A stretch of 64,000 nt of DNA from Bacteroidota bacterium (GTDB lineage: Bacteria > Bacteroidota > Bacteroidia > 2-12-FULL-35-15): positions 1-64,000 of the forward strand of contig CANFRC010000001.1 in assembly GCA_947449315.1 (NCBI GenBank). Direction: 5' to 3'. Numbering within the stretch: the stretch's first letter is position 1; each line of letters begins with the position of its first letter. Of the stretch, positions 26,095 through 33,942 are shown one piece after another. A program made the position numbers and the translations under genes. The notes below the pieces were generated by a model. It did not search any database. It saw nothing but the letters and a program-made list of their open reading frames with translations, and was not told the DNA's origin.

Positions 26095-26736
26095 TTAAAA
26101 CTTAATATTTAATGAGAGTGCGGTAGTGTAATGATTTACATTAGCGGTATTTATTAGTGTTGGGTGGATATTAAATGACAGGTCATCGCTGACATCAAAA
26201 GTAAAAAGGTGTGCATCAACTGACGCATCAATAATATTAATTGCATAAAGTGCAGCAAACCCAATGACTGTTAAATCGCGGTAACGGTTATAATATTTAA
26301 AAAGTGTATTCAGCTGATCGTTCGAATATTTTCCGATATAATCATCCGGAATTCCATTTAATCGGTCACTATAAGCATTTCGATACTTTATATAGCGTGA
26401 TTGATTAAATTGGAAAGAGTACATTAAACCACCGGCAGCAGCATAAACGACAGGTATCTTCCAGTATTTTTTGTTATAAGCCTGTCCTAAACCTGGCAGT
26501 ATCATTGAAAATATGGCCGCTTTTTTTGGTGAATGATACTTTTTTATTTTTAAAGAATCAGTTTTTATGCTATCGGTAATTGATAGTTTTTTGAAAGTAG
26601 AGGCGGAGTCGCTTTCCTGAGCAGCTGTCCTATTGGTAAGAAAAAGCAAAAAGGTTATTCCAATCATTAATTGAAATAACCTGAAAGAATAATTATTAAA
26701 ACAGATTGTTTTGTTATCCATTATTTGGTTATGCAT
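26095..26736 (-). CDS. DUF5683 membrane protein
   Basis: 213 residues from the first ATG, which overlaps parB by 8 bases; a second ATG at 26721, 7 bases past the parB stop, is equally plausible. A signal-like segment (LMIGITFLLFLTNRTAAQ) precedes the DUF5683 domain: SPKKAAIFSMILPGLGQAYN, KKYWKIPVVYAAAGGL, and FKYYNRYRDLTVIGFAALYAINIIDASVDAHL. The domain has paired membrane helices and the PGLGQ motif shared with other small membrane families. Function unknown. It stays in a fixed order with parB and dapB in many Bacteroidota. Confidence 0.85.
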   Translation of the reverse strand: MHNQIMDNKTICFNNYSFRLFQLMIGITFLLFLTNRTAAQESDSASTFKKLSITDSIKTDSLKIKKYHSPKKAAIFSMILPGLGQAYNKKYWKIPVVYAAAGGLMYSFQFNQSRYIKYRNAYSDRLNGIPDDYIGKYSNDQLNTLFKYYNRYRDLTVIGFAALYAINIIDASVDAHLFTFDVSDDLSFNIHPTLINTANVNHYTTALSLNIKF

Positions 26737-27640
26737 CTAACAGATCCAATATGCGTTTTAGGTCATTGTCGGATTTAAACGGGATCACAATTTTTCCTTT
26801 CCCGTTCAACTCTTTGCTGATCTGCACTTTTGTATTGAATACAGCACGTAAGTCATTCACAATATTTTGCTGTTGAACAGATAAGGAAGATTTAGAAACT
26901 TTTTTATCTGTACTCGCTTTTTGGTTAGTAGTTGTTTTTTCTGATTTTATTCCACGGGCAAGATCTTCTACATCACGAACAGATAGATCGTTCAGTACAA
27001 TTTGATTGTATATGTCAAGTTGTTTGTCTTCATTGTCTATGTTAATCAATGCACGGGCATGGCCCATGGTAATATCTCCGTTTCTGATTGCTAATTGAAT
27101 TTCAACGGGAAGTTTTAATAAACGTAAGTAGTTGGTAATCGTTGAACGTTGTTTGCTAACTTTTTGGGAAAGTTGTTCTTGTGTTAAGGAGCATTCATCA
27201 ATCAATCTTTTGTAGCTGATGGCAACTTCAATAGCATCTAAATTTTCGCGTTGAATGTTTTCAACCAGCGCCATTTCTAACATTGCCTGATCGTTGGCAA
27301 TTCTTATGTATGCAGGAACACGAGTTAAGCCTGCAAGCTGAGAGGCGCGAAAACGTCTTTCGCCTGAGATCAATTGGTATTTGTCGTATCCTAATTTACG
27401 AACAGTAATAGGCTGGATGATGCCGTGTTCTTTAATGGAACCAGCTAATTCGTTCAAAGCATCTTCTTCGAAATGCGTGCGCGGTTGAAAAGGATTTGTT
27501 TCAATTTTTGAAATCTCAATATCAGCTACTGCACCAACTACTTTTCCTTCACCTTCTAGTTTATTGCTTGTAATATCTGTGTTTGCATTTTCCAATAATG
27601 CACTTAATCCTCTACCTAAAGCGTTTCTTTTTGTTGACAT
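26729..27640 (-). CDS. parB: Chromosome partitioning protein ParB
   Basis: 303 residues. It binds parS sites, slides and spreads with CTP, and works with ParA to segregate the origin. The N-terminal ParB/Srx domain includes NPFQPRTHFEEDALNELAGS, HGIIQPITVR, the CTP-binding GERRFRAS, and ENIQREN. The helix-turn-helix part follows (LTQEQLSQKVSKQRSTITNYLRLLKLP, with GDITMGHARALI), then a Lys/Thr-rich linker and a C-terminal dimerisation region. It lies 158 bases downstream of parA. No convincing parS site was found in the window. Confidence 0.95.
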   Translation of the reverse strand: MSTKRNALGRGLSALLENANTDITSNKLEGEGKVVGAVADIEISKIETNPFQPRTHFEEDALNELAGSIKEHGIIQPITVRKLGYDKYQLISGERRFRASQLAGLTRVPAYIRIANDQAMLEMALVENIQRENLDAIEVAISYKRLIDECSLTQEQLSQKVSKQRSTITNYLRLLKLPVEIQLAIRNGDITMGHARALINIDNEDKQLDIYNQIVLNDLSVRDVEDLARGIKSEKTTTNQKASTDKKVSKSSLSVQQQNIVNDLRAVFNTKVQISKELNGKGKIVIPFKSDNDLKRILDLLDA

Positions 27641-27798
27641 GTTTGAATATTTATGTAGGAATTTGGAAGTTCAATTTCGAAAGTTTATTATTTTCTTAAG
27701 AATATGAATTTCTTTTTCCTCGAATTTACGTTTAATATTTTCTTTAAATTTTTCTTCCAAAATTTTATTCTCGCATAGAATGACTTTCGACTTCTGTT

Positions 27799-28614
27799 TT
27801 AATTTTCTTCAACAATATTGATGAATTTTTCAGAGTCGTTCAATCGTGTTAAGCCATTTTTTTGTAAGATCTCGCGGGCTAAATTTAAATAGTTGACAGC
27901 GCCTTTTCCGCTTGCATCATGCATGATAATAGTTTGTCCGAAACTTGGTGCTTCTCCTAATTTTGTGTTTCTCTGAATGATTGTATCAAAAACCATTTGC
28001 TGAAAATGCGTTTTTACTTCTTCTACCACCTGATTACTTAGGCGTAAACGCATATCGTACATTGTCAATAATATTCCTTCTATTGCTAGTTCAGGGTTTA
28101 ATCGGGTTTGAACAATTTTTATGGTGTTTAATAGTTTCCCAAGTCCTTCTAATGCGAAATATTCACATTGAACTGGAATTAGCACAGAGTCGGCAGCCGA
28201 AAGCGCATTCACCGTAATCAAGCCAAGAGAAGGTGAGCAATCGATGATGATAAAGTCATAATCGTTCTTGATCTTTTCAAGAGACATCTTCATCATTTTT
28301 TCACGATTTGGAAGATTGATCATTTCAATTTCTGCACCCACCAAATCGATATGAGCAGGCAAAAGAAACAAGTTAGGCGTTTCTGTTTGAAGAATAATAT
28401 CTTTCGGATCAACACCATCGATGATACATTCATAGATACCTGTTTTGATATTACGAGGGTCAAAGCCTACTCCTGAGGTTGAGTTTGCTTGTGGGTCAGC
28501 ATCGATCAACAATGTTTTAAATTCCAATACAGCTAAACTAGCTGCCAAATTAATTGCTGTTGTTGTTTTTCCTACTCCGCCTTTTTGATTAGCAATTGCT
28601 ATAATTTTTCCCAT
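27799..28614 (-). CDS. parA: Chromosome partitioning ATPase ParA (Soj)
   Basis: 271 residues, with no extra DNA-binding domain, as in chromosomal Soj. The deviant Walker A KGGVGKTTTAINLAASLA is at about residues 11-28, followed by the Walker A' region LLIDADPQANSTSGVG and Walker B DFIIIDCSPSLGLIT. The later LLTMYDMRLRLSNQVVEEV and PSFGQTI motifs fit the family. It forms nucleotide-dependent gradients on the nucleoid that move ParB-parS complexes. First gene of the par-dapB-lepB group. Confidence 0.95.
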   Translation of the reverse strand: MGKIIAIANQKGGVGKTTTAINLAASLAVLEFKTLLIDADPQANSTSGVGFDPRNIKTGIYECIIDGVDPKDIILQTETPNLFLLPAHIDLVGAEIEMINLPNREKMMKMSLEKIKNDYDFIIIDCSPSLGLITVNALSAADSVLIPVQCEYFALEGLGKLLNTIKIVQTRLNPELAIEGILLTMYDMRLRLSNQVVEEVKTHFQQMVFDTIIQRNTKLGEAPSFGQTIIMHDASGKGAVNYLNLAREILQKNGLTRLNDSEKFINIVEEN

Positions 28615-28903
28615 CCCTTTTTTTTAGTCTTTAGTTGTTTGTCTTTGGCATACTTGCCTAAAATTTCCTATTAGTTATCAATTGCTTACTTCCAATTGTT
28701 TATGCGATTGATTTAAAAGGGTCAAATAAAATATGTTTATTTTTTACCTCAATTCCAAAACAAGAATGACCGTAATATGTTATATTCATGAAAATGCTTT
28801 ACTTTGTCTTTTAAATAGGATTTTAAAAATACAGATTTAGAAGGAGTTTAAGCTTCAAAACTTATTATAGTTTTTAAACAGTTTTTTGTTAATAATATTT
28901 ACG

Positions 28904-29425
28904 ATGATTACCATTATTTCTGCTACAAACCGACCAAATAGTAATACCCTGAAAGTTGCACAAAAATATTCGCAACTTATGGAAAAACAAGGTGTTAAAT
29001 CTGAGTTGCTCTCTTTGGAATCTTTGCCACATGATTTTATTTTTACTGACATGTATGGTAAAAGATCGGATAATTTTCAACAATTATTAGATAAGTGTAT
29101 CATTCCTGCTCAAAAGTTCGCAATTGTTGTTCCTGAATACAATGGTAGCTATGCTGGAATCCTAAAATCCTTTCTGGACGCCATTCCACCTGAAATCAAC
29201 AAAGGTAAAAAGGTTGTTTTGATTGGCGTTTCTTCAGGAAGGGCTGGAAACATTCGCGGTTTGGATCATTTAACCTCTGTTTTGCATCATTTAGGAATGC
29301 ATGTTCACCCTAATAAGTTGCCTATTTCCAGTGTGTTATCAATGATTGACTCGGATGGAAATTTAGTTGATGAGAAAACATTACTCGTCCTTGAAAATCA
29401 AACTATAGAATTTTTGAAATGGTAA
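28904..29425 (+). CDS. NAD(P)H-dependent FMN reductase
   Basis: 173 residues from the ATG at 28904; a TTG 18 bases upstream is in frame but the typical opening is MITIISATNRPNSNT. Flavodoxin-like fold: the FMN phosphate loop SATNRPNSNT, PEYNGSYAGILKSFLDAIP near residue 80 and SSGRAGNIRGLDHL near residue 110 mark the family (chromate/azo/quinone reductases). It should reduce flavins or quinones with NAD(P)H in the cytoplasm; the true substrate is unknown. Single gene ending in a strong shared terminator. Confidence 0.9.
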   Translation: MITIISATNRPNSNTLKVAQKYSQLMEKQGVKSELLSLESLPHDFIFTDMYGKRSDNFQQLLDKCIIPAQKFAIVVPEYNGSYAGILKSFLDAIPPEINKGKKVVLIGVSSGRAGNIRGLDHLTSVLHHLGMHVHPNKLPISSVLSMIDSDGNLVDEKTLLVLENQTIEFLKW

Positions 29426-29450
29426 ATGAACTTTGTATATATAAATTAAT

Positions 29451-29483
29451 AAAAAAGCCATTCTTAATAGAATGGCTTTTTTT
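29451..29483. terminator. Bidirectional terminator
   Basis: The arms AAAAAAGCCATTCT (29451-29464) and AGAATGGCTTTTTT (29469-29482) enclose a 4-base loop. It can end both the FMN reductase gene and the convergent serC gene. Confidence 0.93.
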
Positions 29484-29501
29484 GTAGAAAGAAATAGTTA
29501 G

Positions 29502-30590
29502 TTAAGCAAATTTCTTTTCAAAAGCTTGCATCACTTCAACCAATGCATTGACGCTTTCTAGAGGAAGAGCATTGTATAGGGAAGCTCTGTAACCACCAAC
29601 ATCACGATGGCCTTTTAATCCGCTTAAGTTCGCTTCTTTCGCCAATTTATCAAATTCCGGTTCTAATTCTGGTTTATTCATGATGAACGTTACATTCATG
29701 TTTGATCGGTCTTCATTTGCTGTAGTTCCAATAAATAAAGAGTTACGATCAATCTCATTGTAAAGTGTAGCCGCTTTTTCCTGATTTATTTTCTCGATCC
29801 AAGGAATACCCCCATTATTTTTTAGCCATTTCAAGGTAAGCATTGAAACATAAATCGGAAACACAGGAGGTGTGTTGTACATTGAATCTCCTTTGATATG
29901 CACTTGATAATCTAACATAGACAACATTTTTCGTCCAGTTTTTCCAAGTTTAGTTTCGTCAACGGCAACCATGGTAGCTCCTGCAGGTCCCATATTTTTT
30001 TGTGCTCCGGCATAAATCAATGAAAAGTCAGAACCATTTACTTTTCTACTGAAAATATCACTACTCATGTCGCAAACCAAAGGCACTGAAGTTTTAGGGA
30101 AATTCTTCATTTGTGTACCATAAATAGTATTGTTTGAAGTAATGTGAAGATAGTCAAGGTTAGCTGGAATTTCATATCCTTTTGGAATGTAATTGAAGTT
30201 TTTATCTTCTGATGAAGCTACAACAACTGTATTCCCAATGGTTTTTGCTTCTTTGATTGCCTTGCTGGCCCAAACACCTGTATTGATATAACCTGCAGTT
30301 CCTTCTGTACGAAGCAAATTATAAGGTACCATGGCAAATTGTAAGCTAGCACCACCACCTAAAAAAAGTACTTTATAGTTGTCATTTAAACCTAATAATT
30401 CTTTTACTAATGAACGAGATTCATCCATCACTGCTTCGAAATTTTTACTTCTGTGAGAAATTTCTAAAAGTGAAAGATTGAGATTATCAAAGTTGATGCA
30501 AGCTTCAGAAGCTTGTTTTAATACTTCTACCGGTAAAATTCCGGGACCAGCGCTAAAATTGTGGACTTTTGTAATTTCTTTTGTTGGCAT
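29502..30590 (-). CDS. serC: Phosphoserine aminotransferase
   Basis: 362 residues, normal length. It converts 3-phosphohydroxypyruvate and glutamate to phosphoserine in serine synthesis; the same enzyme type can act in pyridoxal phosphate synthesis. Visible are the opening HNFSAGPGILPVEVL, the substrate segment SLLEISHRSKNF, the cofactor phosphate site LFLGGGASLQF, and the PLP lysine in YAGAQKNMGPAG near residue 197, with the C-terminal KGHRDVGGYRASLYNA. It has its own promoter and terminator. serA and serB are not in the window. Confidence 0.95.
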   Translation of the reverse strand: MPTKEITKVHNFSAGPGILPVEVLKQASEACINFDNLNLSLLEISHRSKNFEAVMDESRSLVKELLGLNDNYKVLFLGGGASLQFAMVPYNLLRTEGTAGYINTGVWASKAIKEAKTIGNTVVVASSEDKNFNYIPKGYEIPANLDYLHITSNNTIYGTQMKNFPKTSVPLVCDMSSDIFSRKVNGSDFSLIYAGAQKNMGPAGATMVAVDETKLGKTGRKMLSMLDYQVHIKGDSMYNTPPVFPIYVSMLTLKWLKNNGGIPWIEKINQEKAATLYNEIDRNSLFIGTTANEDRSNMNVTFIMNKPELEPEFDKLAKEANLSGLKGHRDVGGYRASLYNALPLESVNALVEVMQAFEKKFA

Positions 30591-30633
30591 TATCTTTTAT
30601 GAATTGATTGAATCAAATGTGAGGATCTATTCG

Positions 30634-30666
30634 CAAAATTAGAAATAATTTGAACGTGAAATTCAA
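30634..30666 (-). promoter_or_regulatory. Promoter of serC
   Basis: Minus strand: TTG (30666-30664), 22 bases, TAATTTTG (30641-30634). Predicted start about 40 bases before the ATG. Confidence 0.6.
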
Positions 30667-30682
30667 AAGTAGAGGGGAATAT

Positions 30683-31672
30683 TTAATTACCCTTGCCTTT
30701 TTTCTTTTTCTTGTTCGGATCTTTGTATTGGTTGCTTTGGTCTTTGCTTTGGCTTCTATCATGCGGATCATGATAGAGTTTATCTTTCTCATCCTTTTCG
30801 TTGGTGGCGTTTAGGTCTTCTCCATAATTCCATTTTCCTTTTTTAAATCCAAATCCATCATAACTCATATCGGAGCAATAATATTGAAATTGTCCTTCTA
30901 ACTGAGGCGAGGTAGGCGAAAGGTGGTCGAAAATGATGGAATCTTTTTTGTTGCTGTATTTTAAGGACATATTGCAGGTGGCCGAATATTCAAAGATCAC
31001 CCGTTTAGGAAATTTCTTTTTCATATTAAAAATAGCTGCACCAAATCGGGGACTACCATTTTCGTCAAAAGTAAGAACATCGATGATTTTTTTTCTAGAA
31101 AATTTATCGTTTCCGTCCCAGGCTAAAAGGGTGTAGTATGTTTTTGATTTTGTTTTCTTCAGTATGATCTTGTTGTAAAGTGCACCCAACCATTTTTTAT
31201 TGTCCGTGACAGCATTGTCAGGGTTTTTTATTTCTGAAGACTTATCAATTAGCGGATAAACTTGCATTATTTCCGACTTTTCTTTTTTGAATAAGCCTTT
31301 CTTTATAATCTGAGTATATTTTTCCTGAATAAAACCAAAATATTCTTGTGTTTCATCATTCATGGGTACATTCCAGTTGATAATCCTGAATGTATTATCA
31401 GGTGAGGTAAGGATGGCCATTTCAGTTTTTAATGAATCAAACGAATAATTGAATGAATTTGGTTCATTTAATAGTTCTTCAAATTGGTTGACTAATTCAG
31501 AATTGATTTTTTGTTTTTCTATATCCGATAAGTTTGTTTTTGAATGATATAATCTTTGACAAATCATCATCAATTTGTGCTGAGCGAAAGCGGCCTTTTC
31601 TTGAATAAGGGCATCTTGCGCATAAATGCAATTGGAAATAGTAATTAATAAAATGCAGGCAGCTTTTTTCAT
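30683..31672 (-). CDS. Exported protein of unknown function with basic tail
   Basis: 329 residues. A signal peptide (CILLITISNCIYAQ) is followed by an alpha-helical region and a beta-rich domain with KKWLGALYNKIILKK, YTLLAWDGNDKFSRKKIIDVL, FDENGSPRFGAAIF and RVIFEYSATCNMSLKY. The strongly charged C-terminus (Asn/Asp/Lys-rich, ending KKKKKGKGN) looks disordered. I do not recognise a named family; the YTLLAWDGN and LTFDENGSPRFG patterns recur in Bacteroidota exported proteins as far as I can judge from memory. Its ATG follows a TACTTTTG motif (31678-31685) by only 5 bases. Monocistronic. Confidence 0.72.
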   Translation of the reverse strand: MKKAACILLITISNCIYAQDALIQEKAAFAQHKLMMICQRLYHSKTNLSDIEKQKINSELVNQFEELLNEPNSFNYSFDSLKTEMAILTSPDNTFRIINWNVPMNDETQEYFGFIQEKYTQIIKKGLFKKEKSEIMQVYPLIDKSSEIKNPDNAVTDNKKWLGALYNKIILKKTKSKTYYTLLAWDGNDKFSRKKIIDVLTFDENGSPRFGAAIFNMKKKFPKRVIFEYSATCNMSLKYSNKKDSIIFDHLSPTSPQLEGQFQYYCSDMSYDGFGFKKGKWNYGEDLNATNEKDEKDKLYHDPHDRSQSKDQSNQYKDPNKKKKKGKGN

Positions 31673-31723
31673 TCCTTCAAAAGTATGAATTATAAAACGG
31701 AAATAGAAATCGGATATTGTAAC

Positions 31724-31759
31724 AATAAAAAAGCGTCATTCTGATAGAGAATGACGCTT
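31724..31759 (-). terminator. Terminator of the ferredoxin gene
   Basis: The arms AAGCGTCATTCT (31731-31742) and AGAATGACGCTT (31748-31759) have a 5-base loop. On the minus strand the stem is followed by six T. It lies 21 bases past the ferredoxin stop. Confidence 0.92.
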
Positions 31760-31780
31760 AAAATATCCTTTAATTAGTGA

Positions 31781-32128
31781 CTATAAATGTAAGGAACCTT
31801 TTTTGGCCAAAAGTTCTTCTTTGCTTTCTCTCCATTTTTCATCATCAACACAGCAGTCAACAGGGCAAACAGCAGCACATTGCGGCTCATCATGAAAACC
31901 AACACATTCTGTACATTTGTCGGATACGATATAATAAACATCCATTTCTACAGGTGTTTGAGGTATTTCAGCGTCAACATTGAGTCCGCTTTTGGATGCA
32001 AACATTCCTTTTAAAGAAGTCCCATCAGCGAAACGCCATTCATTCCCTCCTTCATAAATTGCATTGTTAGGGCATTCCGGTTCGCAAGCTCCACAATTAA
32101 TGCACTCTTCAGTAATTTTAATTGCCAT
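31781..32128 (-). CDS. 4Fe-4S dicluster ferredoxin
   Basis: 115 residues. The first cluster motif is CINCGACEPECP, and the second CTECVGFHDEPQCAAVCPVD, with an eight-residue spacing in the second that is typical of the Alvin/Chromatium-type 2[4Fe-4S] ferredoxins. A central segment of about 45 residues between the motifs is longer than in clostridial ferredoxins. It should carry low-potential electrons in the cytoplasm. It has its own promoter and terminator and is divergent from a LuxC-type acyl-CoA reductase gene, whose coding start its promoter overlaps. Confidence 0.93.
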   Translation of the reverse strand: MAIKITEECINCGACEPECPNNAIYEGGNEWRFADGTSLKGMFASKSGLNVDAEIPQTPVEMDVYYIVSDKCTECVGFHDEPQCAAVCPVDCCVDDEKWRESKEELLAKKGSLHL

Positions 32129-32157
32129 AATTATATTAGTTTTGTAATAAATTTTTG

Positions 32158-32187
32158 CAAATATAAATATAAAATGACCATAAGCAA
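32158..32187 (-). promoter_or_regulatory. Promoter of the ferredoxin gene, overlapping the luxC-like start
   Basis: Minus strand: TTG (32187-32185), exactly 19 bases, TATATTTG (32165-32158). The upstream element lies inside the first codons of the divergent acyl-CoA reductase gene, so transcription of the two genes may interfere. Confidence 0.75.
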
Positions 32188-33244
32188 TCGAATAAAAGCA
32201 TTTATAACCTTAGGTAATTTCTTAAAACAGTTCTCCAATTTAGAAATGAAACAAGAGGATAATGTCTTGAATCCTTTGTTTTATAATGATTTTAAAGAAT
32301 TAATTGCTATCGTTCATATTCACAATGCTTGGTTTGCTGAGGGAAATGTGAAAAATGCCATTGGCGCTATTGCGGAGAGTATTGAAGAGGAGAAATTAAT
32401 AGAATGGTTATCTATATATGTAAAAGAAAGTCCAGCTACTAAGAAACCACTGTCTGTAGCCGTTATCATGGCTGGAAATATCCCTATGGTGGGTTTTCAC
32501 GATATGCTTTGTGTTTTATTGTCTGGAAATAAATTTATTGGTAAACTTTCTTCAGATGACAAACTATTACTTCCTTTTGTTTCGAAGGTTCTAATAGCTA
32601 TTGAGCCGGGTTTTAACGAATTAATAGAATTTACAGACGGACAATTAAAGAATATTGACGCAGTTATAGCAACTGGTAGTAATAATTCTGCAAGATATTT
32701 CGAATACTATTTTGGAAAATACCCGAATATCATTCGTAAAAACAGAAATTCTGTTGCTGTTTTAACCGGACAAGAAAGTGTCAATGACTTATGTTTGTTG
32801 GGGAATGATGTGTTTCAATATTTTGGTTTAGGGTGTCGTAATGTTTCTAAGCTATTTGTGCCTAAGGGATATAAATTTGACACTTTTTATGAATCAGTTT
32901 TCGATTTTCAAAATGTGGTTAACAATAACAAATATGCTAACAATTATGAATACAATAAAACCGTTTATTTAATGAGTAGTAATCCAACTTTGTTGGATAA
33001 TAATTTTTTATTGCTCAAAGAAGATCAAAGTTATTCTTCTCCAATAGGCGTTTTGTTCTATGAGTATTATGATGATCTGAAATCATTAAATGATCGTCTT
33101 GAGAATGACAAAGAATTAATTCAATGTGTTGTTTCAAATACATCCGAAATAAAAAATAGTATTCCTTTCGGTAAAGCCCAATGTCCGCAACTAACTGATT
33201 ATGCTGACGGAATAGACACAATGAGATTTCTGATAAGACTGTAA
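32174..33244 (+). CDS. LuxC-type acyl-CoA reductase
   Basis: 356 residues, somewhat shorter than bacterial luciferase-operon LuxC (about 480). It should reduce acyl-CoA to aldehyde with NADPH. The aldehyde-dehydrogenase-like fold is visible as VAVIMAGNIPMVGFHDMLC (nucleotide region) and IDAVIATGSNNSARYF; the likely nucleophilic cysteine is in YFGLGCRNVSKLFVP near residue 222. No luciferase, LuxD or LuxE gene is near, so light emission is not implied; aldehyde, wax-ester or alkane metabolism is possible. Its stop is one base from the convergent lipoprotein gene. Confidence 0.85.
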   Translation: MTISNRIKAFITLGNFLKQFSNLEMKQEDNVLNPLFYNDFKELIAIVHIHNAWFAEGNVKNAIGAIAESIEEEKLIEWLSIYVKESPATKKPLSVAVIMAGNIPMVGFHDMLCVLLSGNKFIGKLSSDDKLLLPFVSKVLIAIEPGFNELIEFTDGQLKNIDAVIATGSNNSARYFEYYFGKYPNIIRKNRNSVAVLTGQESVNDLCLLGNDVFQYFGLGCRNVSKLFVPKGYKFDTFYESVFDFQNVVNNNKYANNYEYNKTVYLMSSNPTLLDNNFLLLKEDQSYSSPIGVLFYEYYDDLKSLNDRLENDKELIQCVVSNTSEIKNSIPFGKAQCPQLTDYADGIDTMRFLIRL

Positions 33245-33245
33245 A

Positions 33246-33494
33246 TTAATTTTTTGGTGCGCCAGGTGCAGTTTTTCTTCCAAACAAACGCTTTCTATTT
33301 GTATGCATTTGTTTTTTATACATTTTTTCTTGCCGTTTGACAATTTTTTTGTTTTGCTTTTGCTCTTTTGTACTCGGTTTGTTCTTCATGTGAAGGTAAG
33401 CATTCTTCCCAGCCTTTGGTTTGCAGGAAGGAAATGCAACAACAAAAAAACAAGCAGATAAAACAAGTAATATTATTTTAGAGAAACGTATCAT
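33246..33494 (-). CDS. Small Lys-rich lipoprotein, copy 1
   Basis: 82 residues. A signal sequence with the lipobox FPSC is followed by a strongly basic, helical mature peptide of about 55 residues: KNAYLHMKNKPSTKEQKQNK, later MYKKQM and an RKRLFGRK tail. It shares the pattern Cys-Lys-x5-Asn-x-Tyr-Leu-x2-Lys-x-Lys-Pro-Ser and a YKKQ motif with the next gene, 43 bases upstream, so the two are paralogues. No known family recognised. A basic lipoprotein could bind DNA, peptidoglycan or lipopolysaccharide; this is speculation. Confidence 0.65.
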   Translation of the reverse strand: MIRFSKIILLVLSACFFVVAFPSCKPKAGKNAYLHMKNKPSTKEQKQNKKIVKRQEKMYKKQMHTNRKRLFGRKTAPGAPKN

Positions 33495-33537
33495 TTCTGC
33501 AAAGATAGGTACATCCGATCTTGATAAAAAATGTCTA

Positions 33538-33837
33538 TTACGTTTTTTGAAGATATTTCTTCCTTTTGTTCTTTTTCAAATGCTTGTAATGCTTCTTAGG
33601 CGAAGTTGATTTTTGGATATTCCCTTGGATATCCTTTTTGTTTTTTAGCAGTTGCTTTTTGTATGCCTTAGTCCCGATCTCTAACTGTTCTTTTTCTTCT
33701 TTCCGTTGCTTATCGCTTGGTTTTTCTTTTGCAGTTAGGTATGGATTGTATGATTTTCGCGTTTTACAGGAAGTGAATAGCAATATACTTGTAACGCTAA
33801 CTACTACAATGTAAATTCTTTTTTTATAATATTTCAT
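33538..33837 (-). CDS. Small Lys-rich lipoprotein, copy 2
   Basis: 99 residues. Lipobox FTSC follows a hydrophobic signal. The mature part repeats the pattern of the preceding paralogue (KSYNPYLTAKEKPSDKQRKE, then YKKQLLKNKKDIQGN) and ends in a longer Lys/His-rich tail. Lysine is more than a third of the mature sequence. Same orientation, 43 bases from its paralogue, so likely one transcript. No recognised family. Confidence 0.65.
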   Translation of the reverse strand: MKYYKKRIYIVVVSVTSILLFTSCKTRKSYNPYLTAKEKPSDKQRKEEKEQLEIGTKAYKKQLLKNKKDIQGNIQKSTSPKKHYKHLKKNKRKKYLQKT

Positions 33838-33907
33838 AGTGCATTAAAACATTCTCTTAATTTTGTTTGAATGTTATTTCTATAACGTCCAATTTTTAAG
33901 AAGATAC

Positions 33908-33929
33908 ATCTCGCTCATCCGTGCGAGAT
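33908..33929. promoter_or_regulatory. Hairpin or operator-like inverted repeat before the cytochrome-monooxygenase gene
   Basis: The arms ATCTCGC (33908-33914) and GCGAGAT (33923-33929) are perfect complements with an 8-base spacer, 13 bases before the ATG. It has no T run, so it is not a terminator. It could be a leader hairpin or a dimeric regulator site. Confidence 0.5.
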
Positions 33930-33942
33930 CAATTTATATAAA

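Noticed and set aside
28615-28903. 289-base gap between parA and the FMN reductase gene searched for an origin or RNA gene
   Set aside because: It is AT-rich without DnaA-box clusters, parS sites or a convincing structured RNA.
32174-33244. Bioluminescence system suggested by the LuxC match
   Set aside because: No luxA, luxB, luxD or luxE is nearby, and LuxC-like acyl-CoA reductases occur widely without luminescence.
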